This document shows, one piece after another, positions 1 to 6,802 of a stretch of 11,320 bases of DNA. Each line of letters starts with the position of its first letter. Positions within the stretch are counted from its first letter, which is position 1. Source of the stretch: Neisseria sicca 4320 (GTDB lineage Bacteria; Pseudomonadota; Gammaproteobacteria; Burkholderiales; Neisseriaceae). Made by a program: the position numbers and the translations under genes. The DNA is taken from contig NZ_AEPF01000061.1 of NCBI RefSeq assembly GCF_000193735.1, positions 1-11,320 on the forward strand. Direction: 5' to 3'. Below the pieces are notes generated by a model that saw only the letters and a list, made by a program, of their open reading frames with translations, ran no database searches and was not told the DNA's origin.

Positions 1-59
1 GCTTTATGGTTTTAGGTAAAATCAAATTAGTGCAGTTTGTAGAGCCACCCTCTCCCTAA

Positions 60-84
60 CCCTCTCCCGCCGGACGGGAGAGGG
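60..84. repeat. GC-rich perfect inverted repeat in non-coding DNA
   Basis: Arms of ten bases (CCCTCTCCCG at 60-69 and CGGGAGAGGG at 75-84) surround a five-base loop. The motif CCCTCTCCC also occurs directly before it (from about 48), giving a short tandem flavour. No reading frame of convincing quality crosses it. It resembles intergenic repeat DNA and could fold as a strong hairpin. I see no poly-T tail that would make it a classical terminator. Confidence 0.6.
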
Positions 85-105
85 GGCAGGTCGCAGATAA
101 AAACA

Positions 106-156
106 AGGTCGTCTGAAAACTTTGAGAAACTCGTTAACGCTCGTGTTCAGACGACC
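106..156. repeat. DUS pair (mucosa dialect) with long loop
   Basis: A perfect uptake sequence AGGTCGTCTGAA lies at 106-117. An inverted 11-base copy, TTCAGACGACC, lies at 146-156, where the twelfth base is C instead of T. The 28-base spacer is longer than in the other DUS hairpins of the window, so it is less likely to be an efficient terminator. The role is DNA uptake during natural transformation, which is established for this motif family in Neisseria. Confidence 0.8.
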
Positions 157-167
157 CCTTTCCAATC

Positions 168-288
168 AAAGCAGGTTTGGAATAACTGAACCCGTAGTGT
201 GGGCTTTGCCCACGAAGTCCGCCATCCAACGACCAAATCAGACAACAGTCGAACCTGCTTTCATCTCGTGGGCAAAGCCCACGCTACG
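168..288. repeat. Interleaved inverted-repeat element
   Basis: A 23-base arm at 193-215 is repeated inverted at 266-288 with one mismatch. Each arm carries a tight hairpin of its own: GTGGGC-TTT-GCCCAC at 199-213, and CGTGGGC-AAA-GCCCACG at 267-283. A second inverted pair, AAAGCAGGTT (168-177) and AACCTGCTTT (252-261), interleaves with the first in the order A, B, A', B'. The element ends about 12 bases past the stop codon of the minus-strand yejA-like gene, so the hairpin at 267-283 may also help end that transcript. No coding capacity is apparent. Confidence 0.6.
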
Positions 289-299
289 GATTGCCCCTC

Positions 300-2075
300 C
301 TATTTCCACCAGCCCGTACTCAGCGGGAATGTTATCGGATCGTAATACTTCGGCAGTTGTTGCGGGATGCCGAGGTTGTTGCGGTAAACGACGCGGTAGC
401 GGTCGGCGTACCAGGCGGGGACGATGATGTATTGGTGGCGGATGGTGCGGTCTAGTGCTTGGGCGGTGGTTTTCAGCTCTTCGCGGTTGGTAAAGCTGCC
501 GAAATGTTTGAGCAGCTTTTCGACTTCGGGGCGGCACACGCCGGCGAGGTTTTGGCTGCCGGGGATTTTGGCGGCTTCGCAGCCGAAATAATCATATTGT
601 TCGTTGCCCGGGCTTTCGCTGTTGGCATAGACGGTAATGGTCATGTCGAAGTCGAAATCGTTGAGACGCCTTTGGTATAAGGCGGGGTCGGTAACGCGGA
701 TGTTCATGGTGACGCCGATTTTGGCGAGGTCGCGCTGCCATTTGGCGGTAATGCGTTCGTAGGTTTTGGAGGCGGTCAGGAACTCGAAGGTCAGGGGTTT
801 GCCTTGTGTGTCGGTCAGTTTGCCGTTTTTATAGCGGTAGCCTGCTTTTTCCAAAAGGGCGCGGGCTTTGAGCAGATTGGAGCGTATGCCTGTTTTCGGG
901 TCGGTTTGAGGCGGTTCGGGGACGGGTTGGTTCAGGACGGCGGGATCGAGGGTGTTGCCGAGGGACTGGAGCAGTTTTAGTTCCGCGCCTTGCGGTTTGC
1001 CTGTCGCCGCCATCTCGCTGTTGGTGAAGAAGCTGTTGCTGCGGCGGTATGCGCCGTAGAAAATGCGGGCGTTGACGCTTTCAAAGTCGAAGCTCTCGAC
1101 CATCGCCTGCCGCACGAGGATGTTGTTGAACGGGAGGCGGCGCATATTCATAACAAAGCCCTGCATGCCGGCGTTGCTTTGCTGCACCCATTCGTGTTTG
1201 CCCAAGCCGCGTTTGGCGAGCATTTCGCCGGGATAAGCCCGCGCCCAGTTTCGGGCGATGTTTTCATAAACGAAGTCGTATTGTCCGGCTTTGAGTCCTT
1301 CGAGGCGGACGCTGTTGTCTTTGAAATATTTGAAGCGGACGGTGTCGAAGTTATATCTGCCTTTGCGGGTCGGGAGGTTTTGCGCCCAGTAGTTTTTGTC
1401 GCGCGCGTATTCGCTCATGCGTCCGATGTCTGCTTTGACGAAGCGGTAGGGGCCGGAGCCGATGGGCATTTTGTTTGCGCCTTTTTCCAGCCCTTCGGGA
1501 TAGCTTTTATGCGAAAAGACAGGCAGTTGCCCCAAGACCATGTGTAATTCGGCATTGCGCTGTTTGAAGCGGAAAACGACTGTCCTGTCGTCGGGCGTTT
1601 CGACTTTGGCAACATCGCTCCAGTATATGCGGTAGGAGGGATTGGCGGCTTTGTCTTGGGTAAGCAGGCGGAAGGAGGCGGCGACGTCTTTGGCAAGCAC
1701 GGGATCGCCGTTGTGGAATTTAGCCTTCGGGTTGAGTTTGAATGTTGCTGACAGCCCGTCTTCGGCAAGTGAAAAGTCTTCCGCCAGCAGCCCGTACATG
1801 GAGAAAGGTTCGTCCCAACTGTTGTCCGTGAGCTTGTCCACGGTCAGCATGAGAACGCCGACTTCTTTGTCGCCTTTGAGGGTGAACGGGTTGAACGTAT
1901 CAAAACCGCCCTGCATCGGCAGGGAAAACACGCCGCCTTTGGGCGCGTCGGGATTGACGTATTCGTAGGCGCGAAAGTCGGCGGAATATTTCGGCTCCTG
2001 CCCCAAACCCAAACCGTATGCGGCAAAAGCGGTGGCAGAGGAGAAGGAAAGCAGGAGGAGGAAGAGGGGTTTCAT
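300..2075 (-). CDS. yejA: YejA-like periplasmic peptide-binding protein (SBP family 5)
   Basis: This is the solute-binding component of an ABC peptide importer and acts in the periplasm. The protein has 591 residues, close to E. coli YejA (about 600). I chose the ATG at 2075. The frame also opens at a TTG at 2090, but the ATG gives a clean Sec signal (MKPLFLLLLSFSSATAFA, then AYGLGLG). Family signatures include YEYVNPDAPKGG after the signal, FHNGDPVLAKDVAASF, a GSGPYRF turn, YWAQNLPTRKGRYNFDT, and DNSVRLEGLKAGQYDF in mid-protein. The C-terminal lobe carries LDRTIRHQYIIVPAWY. No permease or ATPase genes (yejBEF type) are in the window, so the binding protein stands alone here and must share permeases encoded elsewhere. 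A TATAAT box lies at 2109-2114. The specific peptide substrate cannot be read from the sequence. Confidence 0.88.
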   Translation of the reverse strand: MKPLFLLLLSFSSATAFAAYGLGLGQEPKYSADFRAYEYVNPDAPKGGVFSLPMQGGFDTFNPFTLKGDKEVGVLMLTVDKLTDNSWDEPFSMYGLLAEDFSLAEDGLSATFKLNPKAKFHNGDPVLAKDVAASFRLLTQDKAANPSYRIYWSDVAKVETPDDRTVVFRFKQRNAELHMVLGQLPVFSHKSYPEGLEKGANKMPIGSGPYRFVKADIGRMSEYARDKNYWAQNLPTRKGRYNFDTVRFKYFKDNSVRLEGLKAGQYDFVYENIARNWARAYPGEMLAKRGLGKHEWVQQSNAGMQGFVMNMRRLPFNNILVRQAMVESFDFESVNARIFYGAYRRSNSFFTNSEMAATGKPQGAELKLLQSLGNTLDPAVLNQPVPEPPQTDPKTGIRSNLLKARALLEKAGYRYKNGKLTDTQGKPLTFEFLTASKTYERITAKWQRDLAKIGVTMNIRVTDPALYQRRLNDFDFDMTITVYANSESPGNEQYDYFGCEAAKIPGSQNLAGVCRPEVEKLLKHFGSFTNREELKTTAQALDRTIRHQYIIVPAWYADRYRVVYRNNLGIPQQLPKYYDPITFPLSTGWWK

Positions 2076-2108
2076 AAGGTTCCAAACCAAACGGGACGAT
2101 GAAGCCCG

Positions 2109-2114
2109 ATTATA
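2109..2114 (-). promoter_or_regulatory. Likely -10 box of the yejA-like gene
   Basis: The minus strand reads TATAAT, a perfect sigma-70 -10 box, 34 bases before the ATG at 2075. It directly abuts the DUS hairpin that ends the upstream lipoprotein gene. No good TTGACA box is seen 16-18 bases further upstream, where the hairpin arm lies. A weak GGAAC ribosome-binding sequence precedes the ATG. Confidence 0.4.
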
Positions 2115-2155
2115 GCAAAAGGTCGTCTGAAAACCGTTTTCAGACGACCTTTTGC
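2115..2155. terminator. DUS hairpin terminator
   Basis: Nineteen-base perfect arms (2115-2133 and 2137-2155) surround a CCG loop. They contain two perfect inverted AGGTCGTCTGAA copies (2120-2131 and 2139-2150). On the minus strand the hairpin starts 5 bases after the lipoprotein stop codon and ends with a CCTTTTGC run, so it should terminate that gene. It also supplies uptake signals. Confidence 0.75.
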
Positions 2156-2159
2156 TTAA

Positions 2160-2687
2160 TTATGGTTTTGGCAAATAAGGTTTGCCATTACACTTAATGT
2201 CTTTTTCCAAAACAGAAAATTCTGCTCTGAATTTGTCCGCCAGTTCGACGGCGGCTTTTCGCTCTTCTGCATATTTGCCAAAGCCGAATTTAGGCAATTT
2301 ACCTTCCGCATCCCGATAACGTTGGCTGAGTTTTTTACACTCTTCTTGATGAGCTGCGATTTTATCTTTCATCCCCACGTCAATCTTTTTATAACGACTT
2401 TTGTCAACATACATCTCTTTTCGATCATCTGAAAGGTTGATCGGCATTTCACCGAATAATGTACTGATGCCTAACTTACCGTCCCGTTCGACTAAGACAG
2501 TGGCCTGAGGTTTGCCCGTTAAGAAACTGATGTCGGTGAGAAAATAATTGCCGTTTTCCTTTTTAATCTCGACAATATTCTCTCTATTGATGTCTTGCTG
2601 ACGCCAATAACCTACATAATCGTCAGTACTTTTCCCGCACGATGCCAATAAAACAGTAGCGCAAACCGCCAAAATCAAACGTTTCAT
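2160..2687 (-). CDS. Small lipoprotein of unknown function
   Basis: A 175-residue protein with a clear lipoprotein signal. It has a basic start (MKR), a hydrophobic stretch, and the lipobox LLASC with Cys17 as the expected lipidation and cleavage site, so it is exported and membrane-anchored. The mature part has Trp-containing YVGYWRQQ followed by beta-rich sequence (ENIVEIKKENGNYFLTD, ATVLVERDGKLGI). A charged, probably helical C-terminal half follows (about 108-165), with two further cysteines (CKKLSQRY and IKCNGK) that could form a disulfide. I do not recognise a named family. The start is supported by GGAG at 2696-2699, 8 bases upstream. The gene stands alone, closed by the DUS hairpin at 2115-2155. 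Its promoter region contains a T10 tract (2737-2746), which may affect expression. Confidence 0.8.
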   Translation of the reverse strand: MKRLILAVCATVLLASCGKSTDDYVGYWRQQDINRENIVEIKKENGNYFLTDISFLTGKPQATVLVERDGKLGISTLFGEMPINLSDDRKEMYVDKSRYKKIDVGMKDKIAAHQEECKKLSQRYRDAEGKLPKFGFGKYAEERKAAVELADKFRAEFSVLEKDIKCNGKPYLPKP

Positions 2688-2730
2688 ACCGATTTCTCCA
2701 TAAATTTAAGATTGATAAAGCAGGACAAAT

Positions 2731-2758
2731 ATAATATTTTTTTTTTAAAATTTGTCAA
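2731..2758 (-). promoter_or_regulatory. Sigma-70-like promoter with T10/A10 spacer tract
   Basis: The minus strand has a perfect -35 TTGACA (2753-2758), a 16-base spacer, and the -10 TATTAT (2731-2736). With a 17-base spacer the -10 would read ATTATA. The spacer holds an uninterrupted homopolymer of ten T on the plus strand (2737-2746). The -10 lies about 43 bases before the lipoprotein ATG at 2687. Slippage in this tract would change the -35/-10 distance. The promoter is inferred from consensus only. Confidence 0.55.
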
Positions 2759-2761
2759 ATA

Positions 2762-2871
2762 TATAGTGGATTAACAAAAATAGGACAAGGCGACGAAGCC
2801 GCAGACAGTACAGATAGTACGGCGAGGCGAGGCGAGGCAACACCGTACTGGTTTAAAGTTAATCCACTATA
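2762..2871. mobile_element. Correia element (CREE/NEMIS), short form
   Basis: The terminal inverted repeat TATAGTGGATTAA (2762-2774) is matched by TTAATCCACTATA (2859-2871). The interior (GGACAAGGCGACGAAGCCGC, then GTACAGATAGTACGG, then CCGTACTGGTTTAAA) is the known Correia sequence. At 110 bp this is the internally deleted class of about 105 bp, which lacks the IHF-site segment of the 155-bp class. A GGCGA/GCGAG pentamer is repeated three times (2821-2836), which can explain the extra bases. The element ends 3 bases from the lipoprotein promoter's -35 box. At its other end the junction creates TATAAT (2868-2873). Correia elements are known to be nonautonomous, to insert at TA, to carry promoter activity and to be processed by RNase III in transcripts. 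Confidence 0.92.
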
Positions 2872-2900
2872 ATTTTCAAAACCATCTTTCAGGCAATAAG

Positions 2901-2936
2901 AAAAGGTCGTCTGAAACCGCTTTCAGACGACCTTTT
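2901..2936. terminator. DUS hairpin terminator of the yihY gene
   Basis: Sixteen-base perfect arms (2901-2916 and 2921-2936) surround a CCGC loop, with perfect inverted DUS copies at 2904-2915 and 2922-2933. On the minus strand it begins 11 bases after the stop of the YihY-family gene and ends in a CCTTTT run. Confidence 0.75.
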
Positions 2937-2947
2937 GCCGGTATCAA

Positions 2948-4186
2948 TCAAGAGCGTTTACGCTTTCTCGCACTTCCCGTATATGAAGCGAACTCAGCCA
3001 GCGTCATGTCCAGATTCTTCAGACAAGGCCTCATGACCGCATCGAAGGTACGGCTTACTTCATCACGCCGGCCTGTTGAACGACGATAAACGAAGAGCTT
3101 GAATAGCTCGCCCAGTTCGATCGAATCGGCACTTGTTTTCAACACCCAGCCCTGACGGCCGTTGTAGATATAGCCGTTTTGCGCAAGCTTTTCCAGAAGC
3201 TCGCCCAATTCATCGTAACCCATATTGATATATTCTCTAAACTCCTGGACAGCCAGCGCCCTACCCTCTTCTTGCGCATCATTCAAGAGGATCAATATTT
3301 TCAGCACATCATCAAACCGCCTGCTCGAATCCAAATCCCTGCGAAACGCCTCTCCCTGCCAATAAGACAGCGACGAAGTCAACACCGCGCCGCCCAACAG
3401 CAGCGTCCACAGCAAATTCAGCCACGCCAGGAAAAACGGCACGGCGGCAAACGCACCGTAAATCGAGCGGTAGCCGTCGAAATTGCCCATATACCAGGCA
3501 AACAGGAAACGCGCAGCCTCCAAGCAAAACGCGGTAATCAAAGCCCCTATGAATGCATGGCGACCGGGCACAAAACGGTTGGGCACGAATCGGTACAAAC
3601 CCCATAGCAAAAGCGTAGCGAAAAACAGCGTGCCTAAGGTTTCCAGCACTCCCCCCATCCATTGAGGCATAAACGAAGCCAGCGCGGAACCTTGAAGCGA
3701 GCCGACCATAAAGGAAATGCCTACGCCCAAAGATAACGGCCCGAAAGTAAGCAATGCCCAATACACCAAAAACTGCATCATCCACGGCCGCTGCGTATTG
3801 ACCCGCCAAATCCGGTTGAAGGTATTGTCAATCGTCCGAATCAGCATCAGAGACGTAACCACCAGCATCACACTGCCAATCGCCGTCAACTTCCCCGCCT
3901 GATCGCGAAAATCATTGATATAATCGAAAACCATATCGGCACCCTGCGGCACGATGGTCTGATTCACAAACGAGACGAAAGAATCCGACCAGCGTTCGAA
4001 TACAGGAAAAATCGAAGCGACCGCTACCATCACAGTCAGTACCGGCACCAAAGCCAGAAGCGTCGTAAAGGTCATACTCGACGCCGCCTGCGGCACGCGC
4101 TCTTCGTCAAAACGCCGGACGACGAATCGCGCAAACGCGAAGAGCTTACTGCCCGACAAACCTTGCCACCATTTCAAAAACAGCAT
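2948..4186 (-). CDS. YihY/BrkB-family inner-membrane protein
   Basis: A polytopic inner-membrane protein of the YihY (UPF0761, BrkB-like) family, with no established biochemical role. Members were once called RNase BN in error; the true enzyme is RNase Z/ElaC. I chose the ATG at 4186 (412 residues), with GGGAAAG just upstream, over a TTG at 4198. Hydrophobic segments fall at about 42-63, 100-118, 136-162, 183-201, 209-233 and 245-272, giving six spans as expected. Family marks are FARFVVRRFDEERVPQAASS before the first span and FNRIWRV after the second. A cytoplasmic tail of about 135 residues follows (290-360: FDDVLKILILL, ELGELLEKLAQNGYIYNG). It looks like a winged-helix-type fold and ends in a basic RKRKRS tip. 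This longer tail is common in Neisseria and other beta-proteobacterial members. The gene is divergent from the wrbA-like gene across about 140 bp. Confidence 0.87.
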   Translation of the reverse strand: MLFLKWWQGLSGSKLFAFARFVVRRFDEERVPQAASSMTFTTLLALVPVLTVMVAVASIFPVFERWSDSFVSFVNQTIVPQGADMVFDYINDFRDQAGKLTAIGSVMLVVTSLMLIRTIDNTFNRIWRVNTQRPWMMQFLVYWALLTFGPLSLGVGISFMVGSLQGSALASFMPQWMGGVLETLGTLFFATLLLWGLYRFVPNRFVPGRHAFIGALITAFCLEAARFLFAWYMGNFDGYRSIYGAFAAVPFFLAWLNLLWTLLLGGAVLTSSLSYWQGEAFRRDLDSSRRFDDVLKILILLNDAQEEGRALAVQEFREYINMGYDELGELLEKLAQNGYIYNGRQGWVLKTSADSIELGELFKLFVYRRSTGRRDEVSRTFDAVMRPCLKNLDMTLAEFASYTGSARKRKRS

Positions 4187-4325
4187 AATCTTTCCCAAAA
4201 ATTAAAAATAAAAACAGCAATAATAAAAAAATTTTGCCGGAAAACCGATTCATAGCCTGCTCCGGACAAACACTTCCCCCGAAGCCCGGCTTCCCGCAAA
4301 CCCACCATTATAACGGAATACCCAA
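4187..4325. other. Divergent intergenic region (yihY-type / wrbA-type)
   Basis: The yihY side (4195-4235) is strongly A/T-rich, with A-runs and TTATTA-like hexamers that could serve as -10 boxes, but no -35 stands out. On the wrbA side TATAAC (4309-4314) is a -10 look-alike, yet it lies too close to the ATG at 4326 to leave room for both a leader and the GGAA (4315-4318) that probably serves as ribosome-binding site. No operator palindrome was seen. Confidence 0.3.
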
Positions 4326-4928
4326 ATGAACCCAAATCCGCTTAAAATACTCGTCCTCTACTACTCCCAAAACGGCAGCACCCTCAACCTCGCCCGCCAA
4401 ATCGCACGCGGCATCGAAAGCGTTGCAGGCTGCGAAGCCGTATTGCGTACCGTTCCCAAAGTCTCCACCGTCTGCGAAGCCGTCGAAAAAGACATCCCCG
4501 ACAGCGGCGCTCCCTACGCCGCCGCCGAAGACCTCAAAACCTGCGCCGCCCTAGCCCTCGGCAGCCCCACCCGCTTCGGCAACATGGCAGCCGCCATGAA
4601 ATACTTCATCGACGGCACCATCCCCCTGTGGCTCGGCGCAGAACTCGCCGGCAAACCCGCCACCGTCTTCACCAGCACCTCCTCCCAACACGGCGGACAA
4701 GAAACCACCCTGCTCACCATGATGCTCCCCCTCCTGCACCAGGGCATGATCATCAGCGGCATACCCTACACCGAATCCGCCCTCAGCAGCACCAGAAGCG
4801 GCGGCACCCCCTACGGCGCGTCCCACGTTGCCGGACACGACGGCAAACCCGTCCTGACCGCCGAAGAAAACGACATCGCTTTCGCACAAGGCAAACGGCT
4901 GGCGGAACTCGCCGTCAAGTTGGCTTAA
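4326..4928 (+). CDS. WrbA-like flavodoxin-fold NAD(P)H:quinone oxidoreductase
   Basis: A cytoplasmic FMN protein of 200 residues, a normal length for WrbA. Family knowledge says it reduces quinones by two electrons with NAD(P)H, protecting against redox stress. Visible signatures are the FMN phosphate loop YYSQNGST (12-19), the GSPTRFGNM motif (79-87) followed by AAMKYFID, and STSSQHGGQE (117-126), all at the spacing of WrbA. The conserved HQGMIISGIPY stretch (138-148) and the GGTPYGASHVAG region (159-170) follow. Base composition is very GC-rich (43 of 60 bases in 4501-4560). GGAA at 4315-4318 is the likely ribosome-binding site. It is a single-gene unit facing the TSUP gene, with a shared DUS hairpin between them. 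Substrate preference within the family cannot be read. Confidence 0.87.
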   Translation: MNPNPLKILVLYYSQNGSTLNLARQIARGIESVAGCEAVLRTVPKVSTVCEAVEKDIPDSGAPYAAAEDLKTCAALALGSPTRFGNMAAAMKYFIDGTIPLWLGAELAGKPATVFTSTSSQHGGQETTLLTMMLPLLHQGMIISGIPYTESALSSTRSGGTPYGASHVAGHDGKPVLTAEENDIAFAQGKRLAELAVKLA

Positions 4929-4963
4929 GGCGGACAGCTCAGCAATCCAATCTGCCACAAACT

Positions 4964-5010
4964 AAAAGGTCGTCTGAAAACCTGATTTCCAAGTTTTCAG
5001 ACGACCTTTT
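4964..5010. terminator. Bidirectional DUS hairpin terminator, copy 1 of a repeated 47-bp module
   Basis: Eighteen-base perfect arms (4964-4981 and 4993-5010) surround the loop CTGATTTCCAA. Perfect DUS copies lie at 4967-4978 and inverted at 4996-5007. It sits between convergent genes (wrbA-like stop at 4928, TSUP stop at 5026), has A-runs on one side and T-runs on the other, and so suits termination both ways. The whole module, loop included, recurs at 7774-7820 and with slight change at 6898-6942. Confidence 0.8.
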
Positions 5011-5025
5011 ATCAATTACTGCCCG

Positions 5026-5826
5026 TCAAGCCGAAAAAGCCTTATATGCCATCGAAGCAATAATCAGCAAAACCGTTACCACCAAAACCTTACGGATAAT
5101 TTCCCCGTCTGAATTGATAGCATGGAGGCTGCCGAAATGGTTGCCCAACAAATTTGCCAAAATCATCGGGATTCCGATTAGGAACGCCATTTTTCCCGCT
5201 ATCAAGAAAGCGACGAATGCCCCGATATTGGAAGCAAAATTGAAAATCTTGGAAGTAGCCGAAGCCTGCAACAACGACAATTTGTTAATGACAAACAAAG
5301 CGATGATGAAAATGCTGCCCGTACCCGGTCCGAAAAAACCATCATAAAAACCAACAATCAGACAAGTGAAAAAGACGGCGACGGCAGATTTTTTTATCTC
5401 GCCGCGCTCATCGCCTTTTTTCAGCAAAACACCTTTGAACAAAGTTGCCAGCAAGCCTATGGGTAAAAACGCAAGAATGATGTAATTGATGGTTTCCACC
5501 GGCAGAATCAGAATGACTTTCGCCCCGACAAACGCCCCGATTAAAGCCGCAACGATGCCGACCGGCACAATGCGCCATACAATCGAACTGCTTTTCATAA
5601 AATTTTTAATCGCAGCCACCGTCCCGATGGTGCTCACCAATTTTTCCTGCGCCAACGCGACCTGCGGCGGCAAGCCGACCATCAAAAACGCAGGAATCAA
5701 AATCAGCCCGGCTCCGCCCGCAATAGCATCGACGTAGCCCGCAATCAAAGACGCGGCAACCAATAGGAAAAGACCGAGATAAAAATAATCGGCAATAATG
5801 CTGCCGGGAATAAATAATTGTTCCAT
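5026..5826 (-). CDS. TSUP (TauE/SafE-type) membrane exporter
   Basis: A 266-residue inner-membrane protein of the TSUP family, whose members move sulfite, sulfoacetate or other small, often sulfur-containing anions across the membrane. The two-fold internal repeat is clear: GYVDAIAGGAGLILIP (30-45) and GFYDGFFGPGTGSIFIIAL (159-177). Each lies in the first span of a four-helix half, giving about eight spans in total. The VDxxxGGGxGLxxxP-type sequence and LPPQVALAQEKL favour the YfcA-like branch. A GAGGA-type ribosome-binding site lies at 5836-5840, 9 bases before the ATG. It follows the oxygenase gene by 24 bp on the same strand, so the two are almost surely one transcript. Cargo is unknown. 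Given its partner it may export an oxygenase product or by-product (inference). Confidence 0.87.
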   Translation of the reverse strand: MEQLFIPGSIIADYFYLGLFLLVAASLIAGYVDAIAGGAGLILIPAFLMVGLPPQVALAQEKLVSTIGTVAAIKNFMKSSSIVWRIVPVGIVAALIGAFVGAKVILILPVETINYIILAFLPIGLLATLFKGVLLKKGDERGEIKKSAVAVFFTCLIVGFYDGFFGPGTGSIFIIALFVINKLSLLQASATSKIFNFASNIGAFVAFLIAGKMAFLIGIPMILANLLGNHFGSLHAINSDGEIIRKVLVVTVLLIIASMAYKAFSA

Positions 5827-5850
5827 GGATTTGTTTCCTCTTCATTAGAT

Positions 5851-6759
5851 TTAAATTTTCGTATGCAGGTGATGTTTACACGAAACATCTAAGAAATACT
5901 CATCAGGGCATTTCTCAAATAATCCGAATACCCTTAACAGCCATCGGTCATTGCCATCAAATTTGGGTTTAAACCCATTTCTTGTATGCAGTGTTCTCTG
6001 GTTATCAAAGGTAACAACCTGACCAGGCTTAAGATGCAATGATACCCACTTTTTAGGATCTAAACTTACCCTTTTAAATTTTTCCAATACTGAATTATAT
6101 TTAGGATTGCTTGCCCTAACGTTATGATAATCAAATCTTGAAACATATAAGCCATTCTCCCTTTTACGCAATAAAGGTAATTTATCTATAGATTCTTGTT
6201 TTTCAAAAGATGCAGGTCTATTCACTGTAAACTCAGCTTCTTCTAAAAGTTTAATCTCTTCTCCTGATAATTCACCTAAAACGTCATCTAATTTTAAAAT
6301 ACTAGTTGCAACGTTATCTTGCTGTCTCAAGCACAATAAACTCAATGTATCAGGTACTGGGCTTCGAAAACCAGCCTCTCCACGCAATCTTAAATCAGGG
6401 TTATCTACATGAGGATAAAAGTCCAGAGAAGAACCGTAAGAGCTGATCTGATTCTCCAAACCTACCCTTGGAACAACATGTCTGATTAGACGACCATCAT
6501 TTTCTCCCTGATAGACCACTGGATACATACCTAACAAACAAACATATCCTAATAGATTTATAACTGATTCAGGTATCTCTGAATTTTTTATAAAACCAGT
6601 TTGGATCGGAGTCGGAGGTAGATTTGAATCAATTTTCAATTCGGAAACAACAAACCCATTATTATCTAAAACCTCCCTATCTTCACGATACTCTCCCGAA
6701 AAACGTAATTCATTCATACGTTGAATTGCTTTTAAATAAAGCTCTGAATTTGTATTCAT
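5851..6759 (-). CDS. Fe(II)/2-oxoglutarate oxygenase, clavaminate-synthase/TauD-like
   Basis: A 302-residue cytoplasmic protein of the non-haem iron, 2-oxoglutarate-dependent oxygenase superfamily. Iron ligands are probably His117 and Asp119 (FYPHVDNPDL) and His258 (RTLHTRNGF). Arg272 or Arg276 (GNDRWLLRVFG) is placed to hold 2-oxoglutarate. The stretch PVPDTLSLLCLRQQDNVATS (135-152) and the distal NQRTLHTRNGF...FDGNDRWLLR pattern point to the branch of clavaminate synthase and free amino-acid beta-hydroxylases such as the Asn and Arg oxygenases, rather than true TauD. The substrate is not predictable. Composition is unlike the neighbours: 22, 19 and 24 GC of 60 in blocks 5881, 6181 and 6301, roughly 36%, against over 60% in the nearby wrbA-like gene. 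This suggests transfer. No DUS lies inside it. AAGGA at 6766-6770 sets the ATG. It is first in an operon with the TSUP exporter, behind a putative Fur-controlled promoter. Confidence 0.82.
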   Translation of the reverse strand: MNTNSELYLKAIQRMNELRFSGEYREDREVLDNNGFVVSELKIDSNLPPTPIQTGFIKNSEIPESVINLLGYVCLLGMYPVVYQGENDGRLIRHVVPRVGLENQISSYGSSLDFYPHVDNPDLRLRGEAGFRSPVPDTLSLLCLRQQDNVATSILKLDDVLGELSGEEIKLLEEAEFTVNRPASFEKQESIDKLPLLRKRENGLYVSRFDYHNVRASNPKYNSVLEKFKRVSLDPKKWVSLHLKPGQVVTFDNQRTLHTRNGFKPKFDGNDRWLLRVFGLFEKCPDEYFLDVSCKHHLHTKI

Positions 6760-6802
6760 ATTTCATCCTTTATAAGCTAACAATTACTGAAAAAAGTATT
6801 TC

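Noticed and set aside
122..427. 101-codon plus-strand open frame
   Set aside because: It translates a DUS, the interleaved repeat and antisense of the yejA-like gene end. There is no recognisable domain, and it is an artefact of repeat DNA.
990..1547. 185-codon plus-strand frame antisense to the yejA-like gene
   Set aside because: It is a shadow of a well-supported gene, with no family resemblance and no ribosome-binding site.
4628..5347. 239-codon plus-strand frame across the wrbA end, the DUS hairpin and antisense TSUP
   Set aside because: Its Arg/His-rich low-quality start is a frame-shifted reading of the GC-rich wrbA-like gene, and the rest is antisense to TSUP.
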